DNA from: Kingdonia uniflora
Lineage: Eukaryota > Streptophyta > Magnoliopsida > Ranunculales > Circaeasteraceae
Reading direction: 5' to 3'
Assembly: GCA_014058105.1 (NCBI GenBank)
Contig: JACGCM010002086.1
Span: 372,001-436,000 of the forward strand
Length of the DNA stretch: 64,000 nucleotides
In this document: piece after piece, positions 42,401 through 53,039 of the stretch
How the letters are laid out: every line of letters begins with the position of its first letter
Position numbering within the stretch: the stretch's first letter is position 1
Program-made: the position numbers and the translations under genes
Notes under the pieces: generated by a model
What the model saw: only the letters and a program-made list of their open reading frames with translations
The model's database searches: none
What the model was told of the DNA's origin: nothing

Positions 42401-43130
42401 CATTGTAGCAGTGTTTATAGAGAAGAGAGAGCATGAATGTGTGGTTAGGTTAATACTTCAGTAACATAAAATCGTAAAAGAAATTAACTAGAACTGTCAG
42501 ATTATCCAACTCATTCTATCAAGCGAGAAGTCCATTTGGGAAATTAAAGAAATGAGATCCGGGGAAAGTTCTTTGGGAAATACTCCTTACTTTACCCTAA
42601 ATTTAAATTTCTATACATGTACATTCATTAAATAATACAAAAATACTTGATACTTGTCCAAGAAAATTAAGAGCTCTGGTCTTTTCGGTCGTGGGAGAGA
42701 GATATCGAACTTTACTCCATAAAGAATTTGATTTCCATGTTTCATATTTCGATGAAGGATTTTGATGATGGATTATAAGGATTGTTAGAGAGGAAACTAT
42801 ATATAGGCTTAATTAGCAAAACCCCAATTCTCAAATTTGCAACGCGTAGAATAAATCTCCTTTAATTAATTTATTTTTATCAAGGGCATATCATTATTCT
42901 AGTGGTTCAACGTAAAGTAGTTCTATAACCAAGTTTTTGCTAGGCGACAACAAAACTGCATGGGGATTGAGATGATCCTCTCCACCACGGTGGAGAGGAT
43001 CTAATTTTAAATTTTATACGATGACATAATACATAAAACTATGCGTTTTGATTTGTGTTGCTCATCTCTTGTGCACAAGTGGTTGCCTTCGTACCCCCAG
43101 TCACGATCAAGTACTAGTGTAGTTAAATTA
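42401..43130. other. non-coding spacer with a 28-base palindrome
   Basis: The only structure seen is at 42974-43001: GATCCTCTCCACC, spacer AC, and its exact inverse. Confidence 0.6.
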
Positions 43131-43133
43131 TTA

Positions 43134-43264
43134 CCTCCATACCAATTGGCTTATTAACATCATCTACAACTACTAGCGGAAAGGCTAAGCGGTTTGAGCC
43201 CGCCAACTTTGTTGCACCAACCAATCCAAGTAGCCTATATTGTCTAAAGTTTTCCTTCACTAAG
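43134..43264 (-). pseudogene. unrecognised exon-like fragment before the gypsy LTR
   Basis: On the minus strand 43264-43134 is open, encoding LVKENFRQYRLLGLVG, ATKLAGSNRLAFPLVVVDD and a short tail before a plausible donor GTAATA at 43133. The composition looks coding and the gypsy LTR cuts it at 43265. I do not recognise the family. Confidence 0.35.
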
Positions 43265-43735
43265 TGATGCAGCACAAATTGAAGACTCCTATATGTCATC
43301 GGTGGAGCGCCCAAAGTCTACAAGGATTCGAAGACCTAGTGTCAAGGCCAGAGAAGCATATAGGCTTTGAGTCTATTCTTTTATTATAGTATTTTAGTTG
43401 GTTTAAACTCTTAGTATTTTAGAAAGTTTATACTTGGTTTTAGAGTCTGTTTAGGAGTCTTCATTGGGTTAGGAAACCAACCGTCATTAAGGTTCCTAAG
43501 TCTAGTAGAATTAGGATTTTAGAGAGTTTATAAATAAACCTATATAATAGGAGATATGGGAGATTGAATAAAGCTTTACTTTTGGAGAATAGAATTCTCT
43601 TTCTTTTCCCTTTGCTTGATCAATTCGATTATTGATTATTCATAGGAAGGTTGGTAGTAAATTTGTAGCCGGATTCATCTAACGAGCGTGTTATTTTCTT
43701 TGAGTGATCTTCATTGCGTATAGGCCCCTGTCTCA
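43265..43735 (+). repeat. gypsy 5' LTR
   Basis: Matches 52204-52661 closely. The right end is placed at CA before the primer-binding site. The last 13 bases (GGCCCCTGTCTCA) have no counterpart in the 3' copy. Confidence 0.75.
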
Positions 43736-43767
43736 GTTGGCATCAGAGCTATCTACATTCCTACATC

Positions 43768-45384
43768 ATGCCTCCTCGACCAAAGCGGGCTGTTCGTGAG
43801 GTTCCCCTTGAAGAAGTATATGAGCGAGATGAAGTAGCGGGGTTGAAACAACAGGTTGAGACGTTAACGCGACAATTGGCGGCGTTGAGAGCTAGGGTTC
43901 CACTCCAGGACCAAGAACCAAATCTAGTTTTTGAGGAGGAGGAAGAAGATGGTGGTGCAGAGGATGATAATCCTTTTGCTGACTATGACCGAAGGGAGAG
44001 ACGACGTGTAGTTGATCTTCCTCGTGACAATCGTGAGTCCAGACGATGGGAAGTCGGGTTGAAAATTGATTTACCGGAATTCCATGGTAGCCTCCAGGCA
44101 GAGGAGTTCCTAGATTGGGTCAATACAGTCGAAGAAATTCTTGAGTTTAAAGAGGTTCCAAAAAACAAACAAGTTCCGTTGGTTGCCCTTCGATTTCGAG
44201 GTCAAGCTTCAGCATGGTGGCAACAACTTAAGCGAACACGTGATCGACTTGGGAAGGCAAAGATCACGTCGTGGGGGAAACTTAAGAAACATATGAGGGA
44301 GGCTTTTTTGCCGCATAACTATATGACGTTATTGTATCAACGACTTCAGAATCTTCGACAAGGTAATAAATCGATTGATGATTATACGAAAGAGTTTTAT
44401 CAACTCATCACTCGTAATGATTTGGGTGAAAGGACTGAACATATGGCGTCTCGTTACATAGGGGGTTTGCTAAAAAATTTCCAGGATACCCTTAATTTGT
44501 TTGATGTTTCAACGGTCGCGGATGCACATCAACGAGCTGTAACCCTTGAGAAGCAGTTGGGAAGGAGAGGTTCTCTGAGTAGTGGAGGGATGTACAACAA
44601 CTCGACTACTACTCGACCACCGATACAACATGGTTCTCTTGAGAAATTTACCGTCGGGGGGCAACCGAACCGTACAATTACACCAGAAAGTGGATTTAAG
44701 TGTTTTAAGTGTGGAGAACCGGGACATAGAGCAGCTGATTGCAAGAAGGGGAGGAGCTTATTTGTTGAAAGCGAAGAGCTCGTGAATGAGACTATTGTGG
44801 ATACGGATCAAGGACCCTTGTTTGATCAGGAGTATGAGGAGGGGCCGCGGGAGGAGCTCGTTGCAGGAGATCATGGAACAAACTTAGTTGTGAGACGTAT
44901 ATGTCTTGCTCCATGTACACCAGATGGAAATGAGTGGTTGCGTACCAATATTTTTCAAACCAGCTGTACAATTGTGGGGAAGGTTTATGGCGTAGTGATT
45001 GATTCTGGAAGTTGCGATAACATCGTAGCTGAAGAGGTGGTTCAGAAGTTAAAGCTTGCAACCCAGTTGCATCCAAAACCATACACTCTCTCATGGCTTA
45101 AGAAGGATAGTGAGGTTACTGTTTCGAAACGCTGTTTGATTAATTTTTCTATTGGGTCCAAGTACAAAGATATTGTTTGGTGTGATGTTGTTGGAATGGT
45201 GCATGTCATGTATTATTGGGTAGACCTTGGCTATATGTTCGGAAGGTCGTTAGTAATGGGTATACGAACACACATAGTTTTTGGTGGAACGATATTAAAA
45301 TTACACTATTACCTAATAAAGATTCCATACAAAGTAAAGAGACTACGCCTAAACCACGAGTTGGGGAGGGTTCTAACCTCTTAA
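43768..45384 (+). pseudogene. gypsy gag and start of protease
   Basis: The start MPPRPKRAVREV at 43768 is the expected gag start shortly after the primer-binding site. The frame holds the retrotransposon gag domain (FHGSLQAEEFLDWVNTVEEI, then RGQASAWWQQLK), a CCHC knuckle CFKCGEPGHRAADC, and an aspartic protease motif VVIDSGSCDNIVAE. Near 45210 a frameshift moves the correct reading to another frame, so the last 55 or so residues here are out of frame. Confidence 0.9.
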
Positions 45385-46974
45385 CTATGAGTAGGTTTGT
45401 AACTGAATTGGAAGAGTCAGGAACGGTGTATGTGTTGTTTGGAAAAGAGAGCAAAAGTGAGTTTATCGTCCCCAAGGCAATTCGACCCCTTGTTGATGAA
45501 TATAGTGACGTGTTTCCTACTGATATGCCTAACACTTTACCACCTTTACGGGATATTCAACATCAAATTGATCTCGTACCTGGGGAAAACCTTCCTAATC
45601 GACCCCATTATCGAATGAGCCCTAAGGAACACGAAGAATTGAGGCGTCAAGTGGAAGAGCTTTTGACTAAGGGTCACATAAGGGAGAGTCTTAGCCCATG
45701 TGCTGTACCAGCCTTAGTTATCCCCAAAAAGGATAGTAGTTGGAGAATATGCGTCGACAGTAGAGCGATAAATAAAATTACTGTTAAATATTGCTTCCAT
45801 ATTCCTCGGTTAGATGACTTGCTAGATCAGTTGGGTGGGTCGACGATGTTTAACAAACTGGATTTGAAGAGTGGCTACCATCAAATACGGGTCAGAGAAG
45901 GTGATGAATGGAAAACAACTTTAAAACTCGCGAGGGGCTTTACGAATGGTTGGTCATGCCATTTGGGCTCTCTAATGCCCCTAACACCTTCATGAGAGTA
46001 ATGAATCAGGCCTTACGTCATTTTATTGGTCATTTCGTGGTTGTTTACTTTGATGATATCCTTATTTATAGTGCTAACGCATCTTTATATTTTGAACATT
46101 TGCGACAAGTTCTTGAGGTTTTGCGAAGGGAAAAGCTTTATGCAGCCATTCAAAAGTGTAGCTTCATGACTGATAAGGTACTTTTTCTTGGGTATGTTAT
46201 TTCCAAGGATGGTATTCCATGGATGAGTCAAAGATTGAGGTTGTTACAAACTGGCCACATCCAACCAGCATTCACGAGGTCCAGAGTTTTCATGACCTTG
46301 CATCGTTTTATCGACGTTTTATTCCCCACTTTAGCACTATTATGGCGCCAATTACAGATTATATGAAATTGGGGCATTTTGCGTGGTCCGAGGAAGCAGA
46401 AAATGGGTTCTATGTGATCAAGCACAAGTTAACTTCAACACCTGTTCTCATCTTACCGGATTTCTTACAGTCATTCGAATTACATTGTGATGCATCTAAA
46501 ATAGGCATTGGAGCAGTTCTTAGTCAGAAGAATAAGCCGATCGCATTCTTTAGTGAAAAGTTGAAAGGTGCAACATTAAACTACAGTACTTATGATCTCG
46601 AGTTCTTTGCGGTGGTACAAGCGTTACGACATTGGCGACATTATTTAGTTCATAGTGAGTTTGTATTGTATTCTGACCATGACTCCTTAAAGTACATTAA
46701 TAGTCAGGATAAACTCACGGCAAGACGTGCAAAATGGGTGACATATCTACAGAAATTCACCTTTGTTCTTAAGCACAAGCCAGGGATTCACAACCGTGTT
46801 TCTGATGCTCTTAGTCGAAGAAAATCCTTGCTTTCCATCATGCGTTCAAAGGTACTTGGGTTTGATTCTTTTCGTAATTACTTAACTTCTGATCAATACT
46901 TTTCAGCTATTGTGGAAGATGTGTTAGCAGGTCGACGGTTCGATTTTCTTACGCATGAGGGCTTCCTTTTTTGA
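45216..46974 (+). pseudogene. gypsy reverse transcriptase and RNase H (three frames)
   Basis: Three overlapping open pieces (45216-45995, 45908-46366, 46219-46974) carry one protein in three frames. The first has HRMSP-like [22 protein letters not shown] and [13 protein letters not shown]. The second has the catalytic [11 protein letters not shown] and [10 protein letters not shown]. The third has [22 protein letters not shown] and LYSDHDSLKYI of RNase H. Small indels near 45930 and 46225 explain the jumps. Confidence 0.9.
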
Positions 46975-46983
46975 GGAAACCAA

Positions 46984-47762
46984 TTGTGTATTACAGAGTG
47001 CAGTCTCCATTCAGAGATTATTAGAGAGTTGCATGGAGAAGGACATGTCGGAAGAGATAAAACATTTCAGCTGGTTGCAGACTCATACTTTTGGCCAACA
47101 ATGCGAAAGGAAGTATACCGTCTCATCCGTCGGTGTCATATTTGTCAAGTCTCAAAGGGAACTTCGACTAATGCTGGGATTATATGCTGCTACCAATTCC
47201 AGATTATCCATGGGCTGATGCTGGGATTTCGTCTTAGGGCTTCCTCACACTCAAAGAGGGATGGATTCCATTTTCGTGGTTGTGGATCGCTTCTCAAAAA
47301 TGGCGCACTTTATAGCGTGCAAAAAGACAACAGATGCAGTAAACGTGGCTAAACTATATTTCTGTGAGGTGTATCGTCTTCATGGTCTCCCTGTTTCTAT
47401 TATTTCGGATCGAGATACGTGGTTTCTTAGTCATTTTTGGAAGAGCCTATGGCGTTTAGCTAATACTAAGTTGAATTTCAGCACCGCCTATCACCCACAA
47501 ACAGATGGTCAAACAGAAGTCGTAAATCGTTCTTTGGGGAGTTTATTGCGAAGTGTCGTTGGTACAAATTTGAAGGTGTGGGACCAAAAACTTTATCAAG
47601 TAGAGTTCGCCTACAATCGTTCAGTCAATCGGAGTACATGTTTTAGTCCATTTTATGTGGTTAATGGTATTAACTCAAGGACAACCTTGGAGTTAGCACC
47701 TGTTCCAGATCGCAAGCGAGTTAACCATAAGGTTGAGGATCTTATCTACGAGATGCAACAAA
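46984..47762 (+). pseudogene. gypsy integrase, interrupted
   Basis: The HHCC zinc-binding part (HGEGHVGRDKT, then RRCHICQVSKG) lies at 46984-47170. The core begins at 47261 in another frame (FVVVDRFSKMAHFI, ISDRDTWFLSHFW, TDGQTEVVNRSL). The CACTA element inserts at 47763 just after the core. The C-terminal part resumes at 51863. Confidence 0.9.
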
Positions 47763-47899
47763 CACTACAAGAATAAAGGGTATTTGCCACCGAAATATCT
47801 ATGGCAAAAGGGTTTTTGCCACTGTTTTTACCGTGGCTAGGGACGTGGACGTTGATGGGGTAGCTAAAGCTTTGGCACTATTTTTACTGTGGCAAAAAG

Positions 47900-48110
47900 T
47901 TATTTTTTGCCACTGAAAAATCCGTGGAAAAAACCTACTTTCCCCACTACAAATTCTATGGCAAAAGCCTGCTTTCACCACTACAAAATCAGTGGCAAAA
48001 GCCTGCTTTCCCCACTACAAATTCCGTGGCAAAAACATACTTTCACCACTACAAAATCTGTGGCAAAAGCATGCTTTCCCCACTACAAAATCTGTGGCAA
48101 AAACATATAA
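47900..48110. repeat. CACTA subterminal tandem repeats
   Basis: Five to six units of about 40 bases, each with CACTACAAA(A/T)TCxGTGGCAAAA followed by a CTTTC-containing spacer. Such arrays are where CACTA transposase binds. Confidence 0.85.
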
Positions 48111-48851
48111 TAAATAATAAAAAAATAAATAAAAAAATATGCAGAAAATGAGATAAATTATAAACATGTTTTTACCGACAATTCACATAGCATCATACAC
48201 GAAATAAATAAATAAAATATTTTATTTCAAAATACTATAATAGCAACATCTATTATTTGTTATTACACTTACAAGTTCAGATATTACACAAATCCTATAA
48301 ATATTTTGGTAACAAATCCATGAGTAAATATTACACAAAATACTCTAAAATCAATATATGAGTAAATGTCTTCCCCATTGCCAAGTTTCATAATATCAAA
48401 TGTAAAACTCACCAAATCCATCACTGAATCAGGACTTCCAATGAATGAAGTTATCTTCGACCTGAGTAAATTACAATTAACAAAAGCTTCAGAATGAAAA
48501 AAGAAGAAGAAAATATGATACAAAGTTATTTATCCACATATATGTCAAAAAAAGCCTACATTATAGATAACTGGAGATGGAGCCACAAGTCTAAACTAAG
48601 AAACTAAGAAACTAAGAAACATAATTATAAGCATCAAAAGCTAGTTACGTCTATGCGAAAGTAACTAACACTATCCCATGTTTACTAAAAGGAAAACTAA
48701 CAAGATCTAATAAACATGAGAAACAGATTCCGCTAATCCTAAAGTGAGTCTCAAGTCCTAAAATTATAAAATTTAATAGAAATGAAAACTAGCTTTCAAT
48801 GAAACTATAATGTGGTTCATGGATTTCTGAAAGACTAGGTAGACTATATAC

Positions 48852-49581
48852 CTTTTGTTGAGGCTTTAATGGAAATGCAGTTGGATACTTTGATTGAAGC
48901 TTTAGTGGAAATGTAGTTGGATACTTTGATTTAACCATTGAAATACCTTTCATGGAGAACATTGGTGCACTTATAACACCTTGCGAGACTACCTACAAAA
49001 AGATGATCACAGAAATTTAAAGTTAATTCCATCAAGAAACATATTTTGAAAGATAAAAGAACAAACATATACCTAAAATTACCTTACGAGAATCTTTGGG
49101 TCCAGTCCAACCTTCTCACTTAGAAGTAATCCTTCAGAAAAAGAGGCCATCATGCTACATTTTTTGAGAAACAACCAAGGATCAAAAAGTTGAATTGTAC
49201 TGATACACCAAAACATCGACAATTATATCTGCCAATTCAAGTTATAGAAATAGCCGTGTATTTTTGTATAACGGGCGATATTTTGGACACGCCAAACAAA
49301 ATGAAGCTTTAATCCAATCTATGAATTCATTCACTAAAAGAGAATTTACTTAGTACCTTCCCATAATCATGTTGACCACGAGTTTCATCGCAGTGCCATT
49401 TCCAACATCCCCAAGGTGAAACCTTGACTGCAAAATAAATATTTAAAGAACAATCAGAGCTAGACTGGAGAATCGATGAATTCATTTTTATCTGCAGAAA
49501 GGTGTGAGAGATAGCGTAAAGCGTATACCTTCCCCATGATGTCTAAGAAAGAAGAAACCATATCATATAAAGCCTTGTCCC
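48852..49581 (-). pseudogene. GLYR2: captured GLYR2-like gene fragment (four exons with introns)
   Basis: Minus-strand exons with GT-AG borders: 49529-49581 (KALYDMVSSFLDIMGK), 49357-49427 (FHLGDVGNGTAMKLVVNMIM), 49088-49154 (SMMASFSEGLLLSEKVGLDP) and 48852-48992 (VVSQGVISAPMFSMKG, then SMVKSKYP). Splice phases agree. These blocks match plant glyoxylate/succinic-semialdehyde reductase (beta-hydroxyacid dehydrogenase family), including the KLVVNMIMGSMM helix with the catalytic Lys. The N-terminal Rossmann domain and the C-terminal DMRLALGLAE end are missing. The last exon has a 36-base internal tandem duplication. Retained introns mean capture was from genomic DNA. Confidence 0.85.
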
Positions 49582-50210
49582 CTATAAAATTATTAGAGCA
49601 ATAGATTCAGTTTCCTTGTTCTAGATTGCACTCTTTGATGGAAAATACAGCTTTCAACAATAGACTACATTTGAGATGTCATTTTCTCGGCGAAAAACTA
49701 CATATTTAATATCATTTTACATCAAAAACTTTTCTGTGAAAAACTACACTTACAACGTTAATACTTAAACGATTTCAAATGATCCTAGACGATACTATGC
49801 CATGCAGCGGTTTTGAACTACTTCCCAACCAAATATCAGTGACCATGCTATAATCATATATCAAGTGATAGATAGATAAGTTACTCTTATAAAATAAAAG
49901 ATAAATGATGTTCACTAGTGTGCACATCACATGCGGAGAAGCTAAATACAAAGAAATAAAGTTAACGAGCATAACCAAGCAAGGGAAAATTAATAAAAAA
50001 AGATTATGAAAAATGTATCACCAACAAATATAATCCTTATCTTAATTTAGTACATTCAAGACTTTGGTGATTGTGCAGCCTCCGATGCCAAGAGCTATCA
50101 CTGTCAGAATCTGTCCAATACGTTGGAACAATATGCATATAAGTAAAAGCAATATTAATATAAGTCATTAATTATTCATCAAATTGTAAAGAATATAAAC
50201 ATGAATCAAT
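49582..50210. other. CACTA interior between captured fragments
   Basis: AT-rich, with no confident exon except the small candidate near 50070-50115. Confidence 0.4.
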
Positions 50211-50399
50211 TTAGTTAGAGCATATGATAGTACCACTTGAAGAGGATCCAGAACCACTGCTAGAGCTACTAGAACTACTTAATCTACTTGCGTTATCCCC
50301 TTGCCTTTCTCCTTGAAGGAGTGAAGAAGATGACATGTTTCTCTCAGCTGTAACCAGTAGAGCACAAAATTCAAGTATGTATACAAGATGACAAACCAT
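50211..50399 (-). pseudogene. Ser-rich candidate exon in the CACTA element
   Basis: After a plausible acceptor (GGTTACAG near 50353) the minus strand encodes NMSSSSLLQGERQGD followed by a run of about twelve serines with glycines, to a donor near 50235. A second small exon-like segment with DSDSSSWHRR-like content is near 50070-50115. I do not recognise the gene; it could be a third captured fragment or chance. Confidence 0.3.
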
Positions 50400-51326
50400 A
50401 GGGGAGCATTTTTTTCAAATAACTTTACATTACCATTAGTCATTCCTAGAGAAGATGTATACAAGATGCTTCAAGAAGAATAGTTCTGAGAATGAACCCC
50501 ACAATGCACAAAATATAAAAGCAACCTTAGACTATTATTATTAGTATCTAAGTACTGAAACCACTCTATGTGTACTGTACTAAAAGAAACCACAAATTAA
50601 ATAAAAGCAAAACCAACTGTGTGTGTGAGAGAAAGAGACAAAGGTTCACACTCTTTATGCTTCCAAACTGCCTAAAGTTGAGCACTTGCATGTGTAAATA
50701 AATGCATTTGGAGATAGAACTTCTACAAGAAAATGCATTTACTTCCAAGTAAAGCAAGAGTTCCTTGGTGGGGTTATCTTGCCTAGTTGAGCTTTACACA
50801 CTGTGAGCTTGCTCTCTCCCTGCTCTACAACTTTTGTTGTTCTACCACTACATATAAACATCATCTGACAAAGCAAGGGTACTACTGCATAAAAGAATTG
50901 AAACTTATGCCTGGGCAACAAAATAAGAAGAATGCAAATGAAGACATCAAAATATGCAAACATAGAAGTTGTGTGCAAATTCAATCATATATACACTTAT
51001 CTTTCATCTGAAAACAAAGACAGATAACCCTTTTGGATTATTTTTTTTGATAACATAAACTGTTGCAATAGAGTAATGGGGCATGTTTATGGTTGCATTA
51101 GGCTAGTTTTTGGCAAAACTAAAACTTGGGTACCTTTGATTTTTTGAGTAACAAGTAATCGGTGTTTCACAATTATATTGTTTTAAATGTTAATAGGGTT
51201 TTAATGTTTCTATAATCCAATCTTTCTCTCATTGATTTCTCACGAAAAAAAAACACACAAAGCTAATTTTAGGATCAAATTATGCAAATAATTGTAAAAG
51301 GAAGTAATGGGTGTGATTGAAATTAC
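50400..51326. other. CACTA interior, probable metaxin intron or filler
   Basis: No confident exon. Short open frames (50739-50984 minus, 50566-50757 minus) lack known domains. Confidence 0.4.
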
Positions 51327-51492
51327 CAGAATAAGGATGAACTAGATTGAAACGCAAATCAAAATCAACATTTGCAAATCGAAGATAGAGATACACAAGC
51401 AAACACGAAGAACAAGTTGTTGGAAGACCAAAACACCCTTTCCTTGCTACAAGAACAAACCCTTCTTTTACCTCCTCCTCCTCCTTCTCCAT
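51327..51492 (-). pseudogene. MTX: captured metaxin first exon
   Basis: From an ATG at 51492 the frame encodes an acidic start, then FVLVARKGCFGLPTTCSSC and VYLYLRFANVDFDLRFNLVHP, ending at a donor G|GTAATT (51326). The LVARKxxFxLPTxCxxCLxxYxYLxxA pattern is the N-terminal thioredoxin-like part of plant metaxin, a mitochondrial outer-membrane import protein. Later metaxin exons are not seen in the element. Confidence 0.8.
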
Positions 51493-51862
51493 CCCGTCAA
51501 CTACAGATGATGATAATGATGCCCTAATGAGAGTGACGATATACATTAGGGCATCATGTTGAGAAATCTCTTCAACTACAGGAGATCTGAGCACTAGCGT
51601 TTGGGGTTCGAGAGAACCTCTCTGGAATGTTCTTGATTTTTTGGAGGAGAGCTGAGGAGATGATGATCGAGAGAGAGCTAAGGAGTGAGTTGAGAGAATA
51701 AAGGGATCGGGGGAGATGAAATAATTTGAGTTTTATGTATTGTTTTTGCCACTGTTTTAGCTCAATAGCCACGGTAAAAGTTGTGGCTTGTCTGTCACTG
51801 ATAAAACAGTGGCAAAAACTAAAAGCCATCAGTGGCAACTGCCCATTTTTCTTGTAGTGAAA

Positions 51863-52309
51863 TTCATGATGCAACGTGCAAACTTGCTAGAGTCCAATGC
51901 GAAGTACAAAGTTGTTGCGGACAAGAAAAGAAGATTTGTTGATTTCAAGGTTGAAGACTACGTATGGGCTGTTTTGACAAAGGATAGATTTCCTATTCGA
52001 GAGTACAATAAGCTAGCTGCTCGGAAGATTGGACCTTTAGAAATTATTGGAAAGATCAATACCAATGCTTACAAGTTAAAATTACCAAGTCACATTCATA
52101 CTTATGATGTGTTCAATGTAAAGCACCTAATTCCATACTATGGTGATAGTTCGGAAGAGGATGTTTCTAATTCGAGGGCGAATTCTCTCAAACCTGGGGA
52201 GGATGATGCATCACAAATTGAAGACTCCTACATGTCATCGGTGGAGCGCCCAAAGTCTACAAGGATTCGAAAACCTAGTGTTAAGGCCAGAGAAGCATAT
52301 AGGCTTTGA
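51863..52309 (+). pseudogene. gypsy integrase C-terminus running into the LTR
   Basis: After the CACTA element the frame continues with DKKRRFVDFKVEDYVWAVL, DRFPIREYNKLAARKIGP and HTYDVFNVKHLIPYYG, the conserved integrase C-terminal module. It then enters a tail that crosses the polypurine tract and the LTR start (52204) and stops at 52307-52309. No classical chromodomain is visible. A tail reaching into the LTR is described for CRM-type elements. Confidence 0.85.
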
Positions 52310-52664
52310 GTCTATTCTTTTATTATAGTATTTTAGTTTGTTTAAACTCTTAGTATTTTAGAAAGTTTATACTTGGTTTTAGAGTCTGTTTAGGAGTCTT
52401 CATTGGGTTAGGAAACCAACTGTCATTAAGGTTCCTAAGTCTAGTAGAATTAGGATTTTTAGAGAGTCTATAAATAAACCTATGTAATAGGAGATATGGG
52501 AGATTGAATAAAGCTTTGCTTTTGGAGAATAGAATTCTCTTTCTTTTCCCTTTGCTTGATCAATTCGATTATTGATTATTCATTGGAAGGTTGGTAGTAA
52601 ATCTGTAGCTGGATTCATCTAACGAGCGTGTTATTTTCTTTGAGTGATCTTCATTGCGTATGCA
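52204..52664 (+). repeat. gypsy 3' LTR
   Basis: Starts right after GGGGAGGA. The pol frame reads through the first 105 bases of the LTR and stops at 52309. Confidence 0.75.
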
Positions 52665-52811
52665 CAAATTTCATTGCATCTTGCAGCCTTCGCGATCCAA
52701 TTTGAGAACTCTAGCTAACTTGTCCTTCTGGATTTGAAAACATCTTAACCCGGAGTTTTGCCCCCAAACGGGATAACTTGAGTCTTGACGTGAGTTACCT
52801 TTGATTCTTAC

Positions 52812-53033
52812 TTAACATGTATATTCCAAGTCAGAACTCAATATGACGCTTTTGACTACTGTAATTTGTACGTTCATTCTACCAAAAGTTTCATCAACTT
52901 TGCAAGCGGTTTCCAAAGATTCGTTAATACTAATATCCAAAGAAGCTATTTTCTCATATATTTCCTTACAAGAACATGCCTTTATCGTTATCAGCATTAC
53001 GGGACTATCTGAAGTTTTGCAATGATGGTTCAT
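52812..53033 (-). CDS. short unrecognised open frame
   Basis: 73 codons on the minus strand. The composition of the middle (CKEIYEKIASLDISINESLETACKV) suggests a helical segment and could belong to the coiled-coil family found elsewhere in the window. No start context or splice evidence decides it. Confidence 0.25.
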   Translation of the reverse strand: MNHHCKTSDSPVMLITIKACSCKEIYEKIASLDISINESLETACKVDETFGRMNVQITVVKSVILSSDLEYTC

Positions 53034-53039
53034 AAATTC

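Larger units (their letters stand above)
47763..51859. mobile_element. non-autonomous CACTA (En/Spm) element carrying host gene fragments
   Basis: The perfect 11-base terminal inverted repeats CACTACAAGAA/TTCTTGTAGTG and the 3-base duplication AAA (47760-47762, 51860-51862) identify it. Length is 4097 bases. Subterminal repeats around GTGGCAAAA and CCACTACAAAATC crowd the left 350 bases and appear at the right end (51745-51830). No transposase is seen. Inside are spliceable minus-strand exons of a glyoxylate reductase-like gene, a metaxin first exon, and a Ser-rich candidate exon. It is therefore a Pack-type CACTA element nested in a gypsy pol gene. Confidence 0.93.
43265..52664 (+). mobile_element. 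decayed Ty3/gypsy chromovirus-type retrotransposon, with nested CACTA
   Basis: LTRs are 43265 to about 43735 and 52204 to about 52664, starting TGATGCA. The primer-binding site TTGGCATCAGAGC lies at 43737-43749 and the polypurine tract GGGGAGGA directly before 52204. Order is gag, protease, RT, RNase H, integrase. At least five frame lesions are visible between 45.2 and 47.3 kb. A 4097-base CACTA element interrupts the 3' part of pol. RT/RNase H and integrase motifs are closest to the CRM/Reina chromoviruses by eye. No clear target duplication was found, so one outer end may be altered. Confidence 0.88.

Noticed and set aside
47900..48110. CRISPR-like regular repeats
   Set aside because: Repeats of about 40 bases with short, similar spacers in a plant transposon end; spacers are not unique and no cas genes exist.
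47889..48151. Repetitive frames with FCHYKxxGKS-like units
   Set aside because: They are translations of CACTA subterminal repeats.
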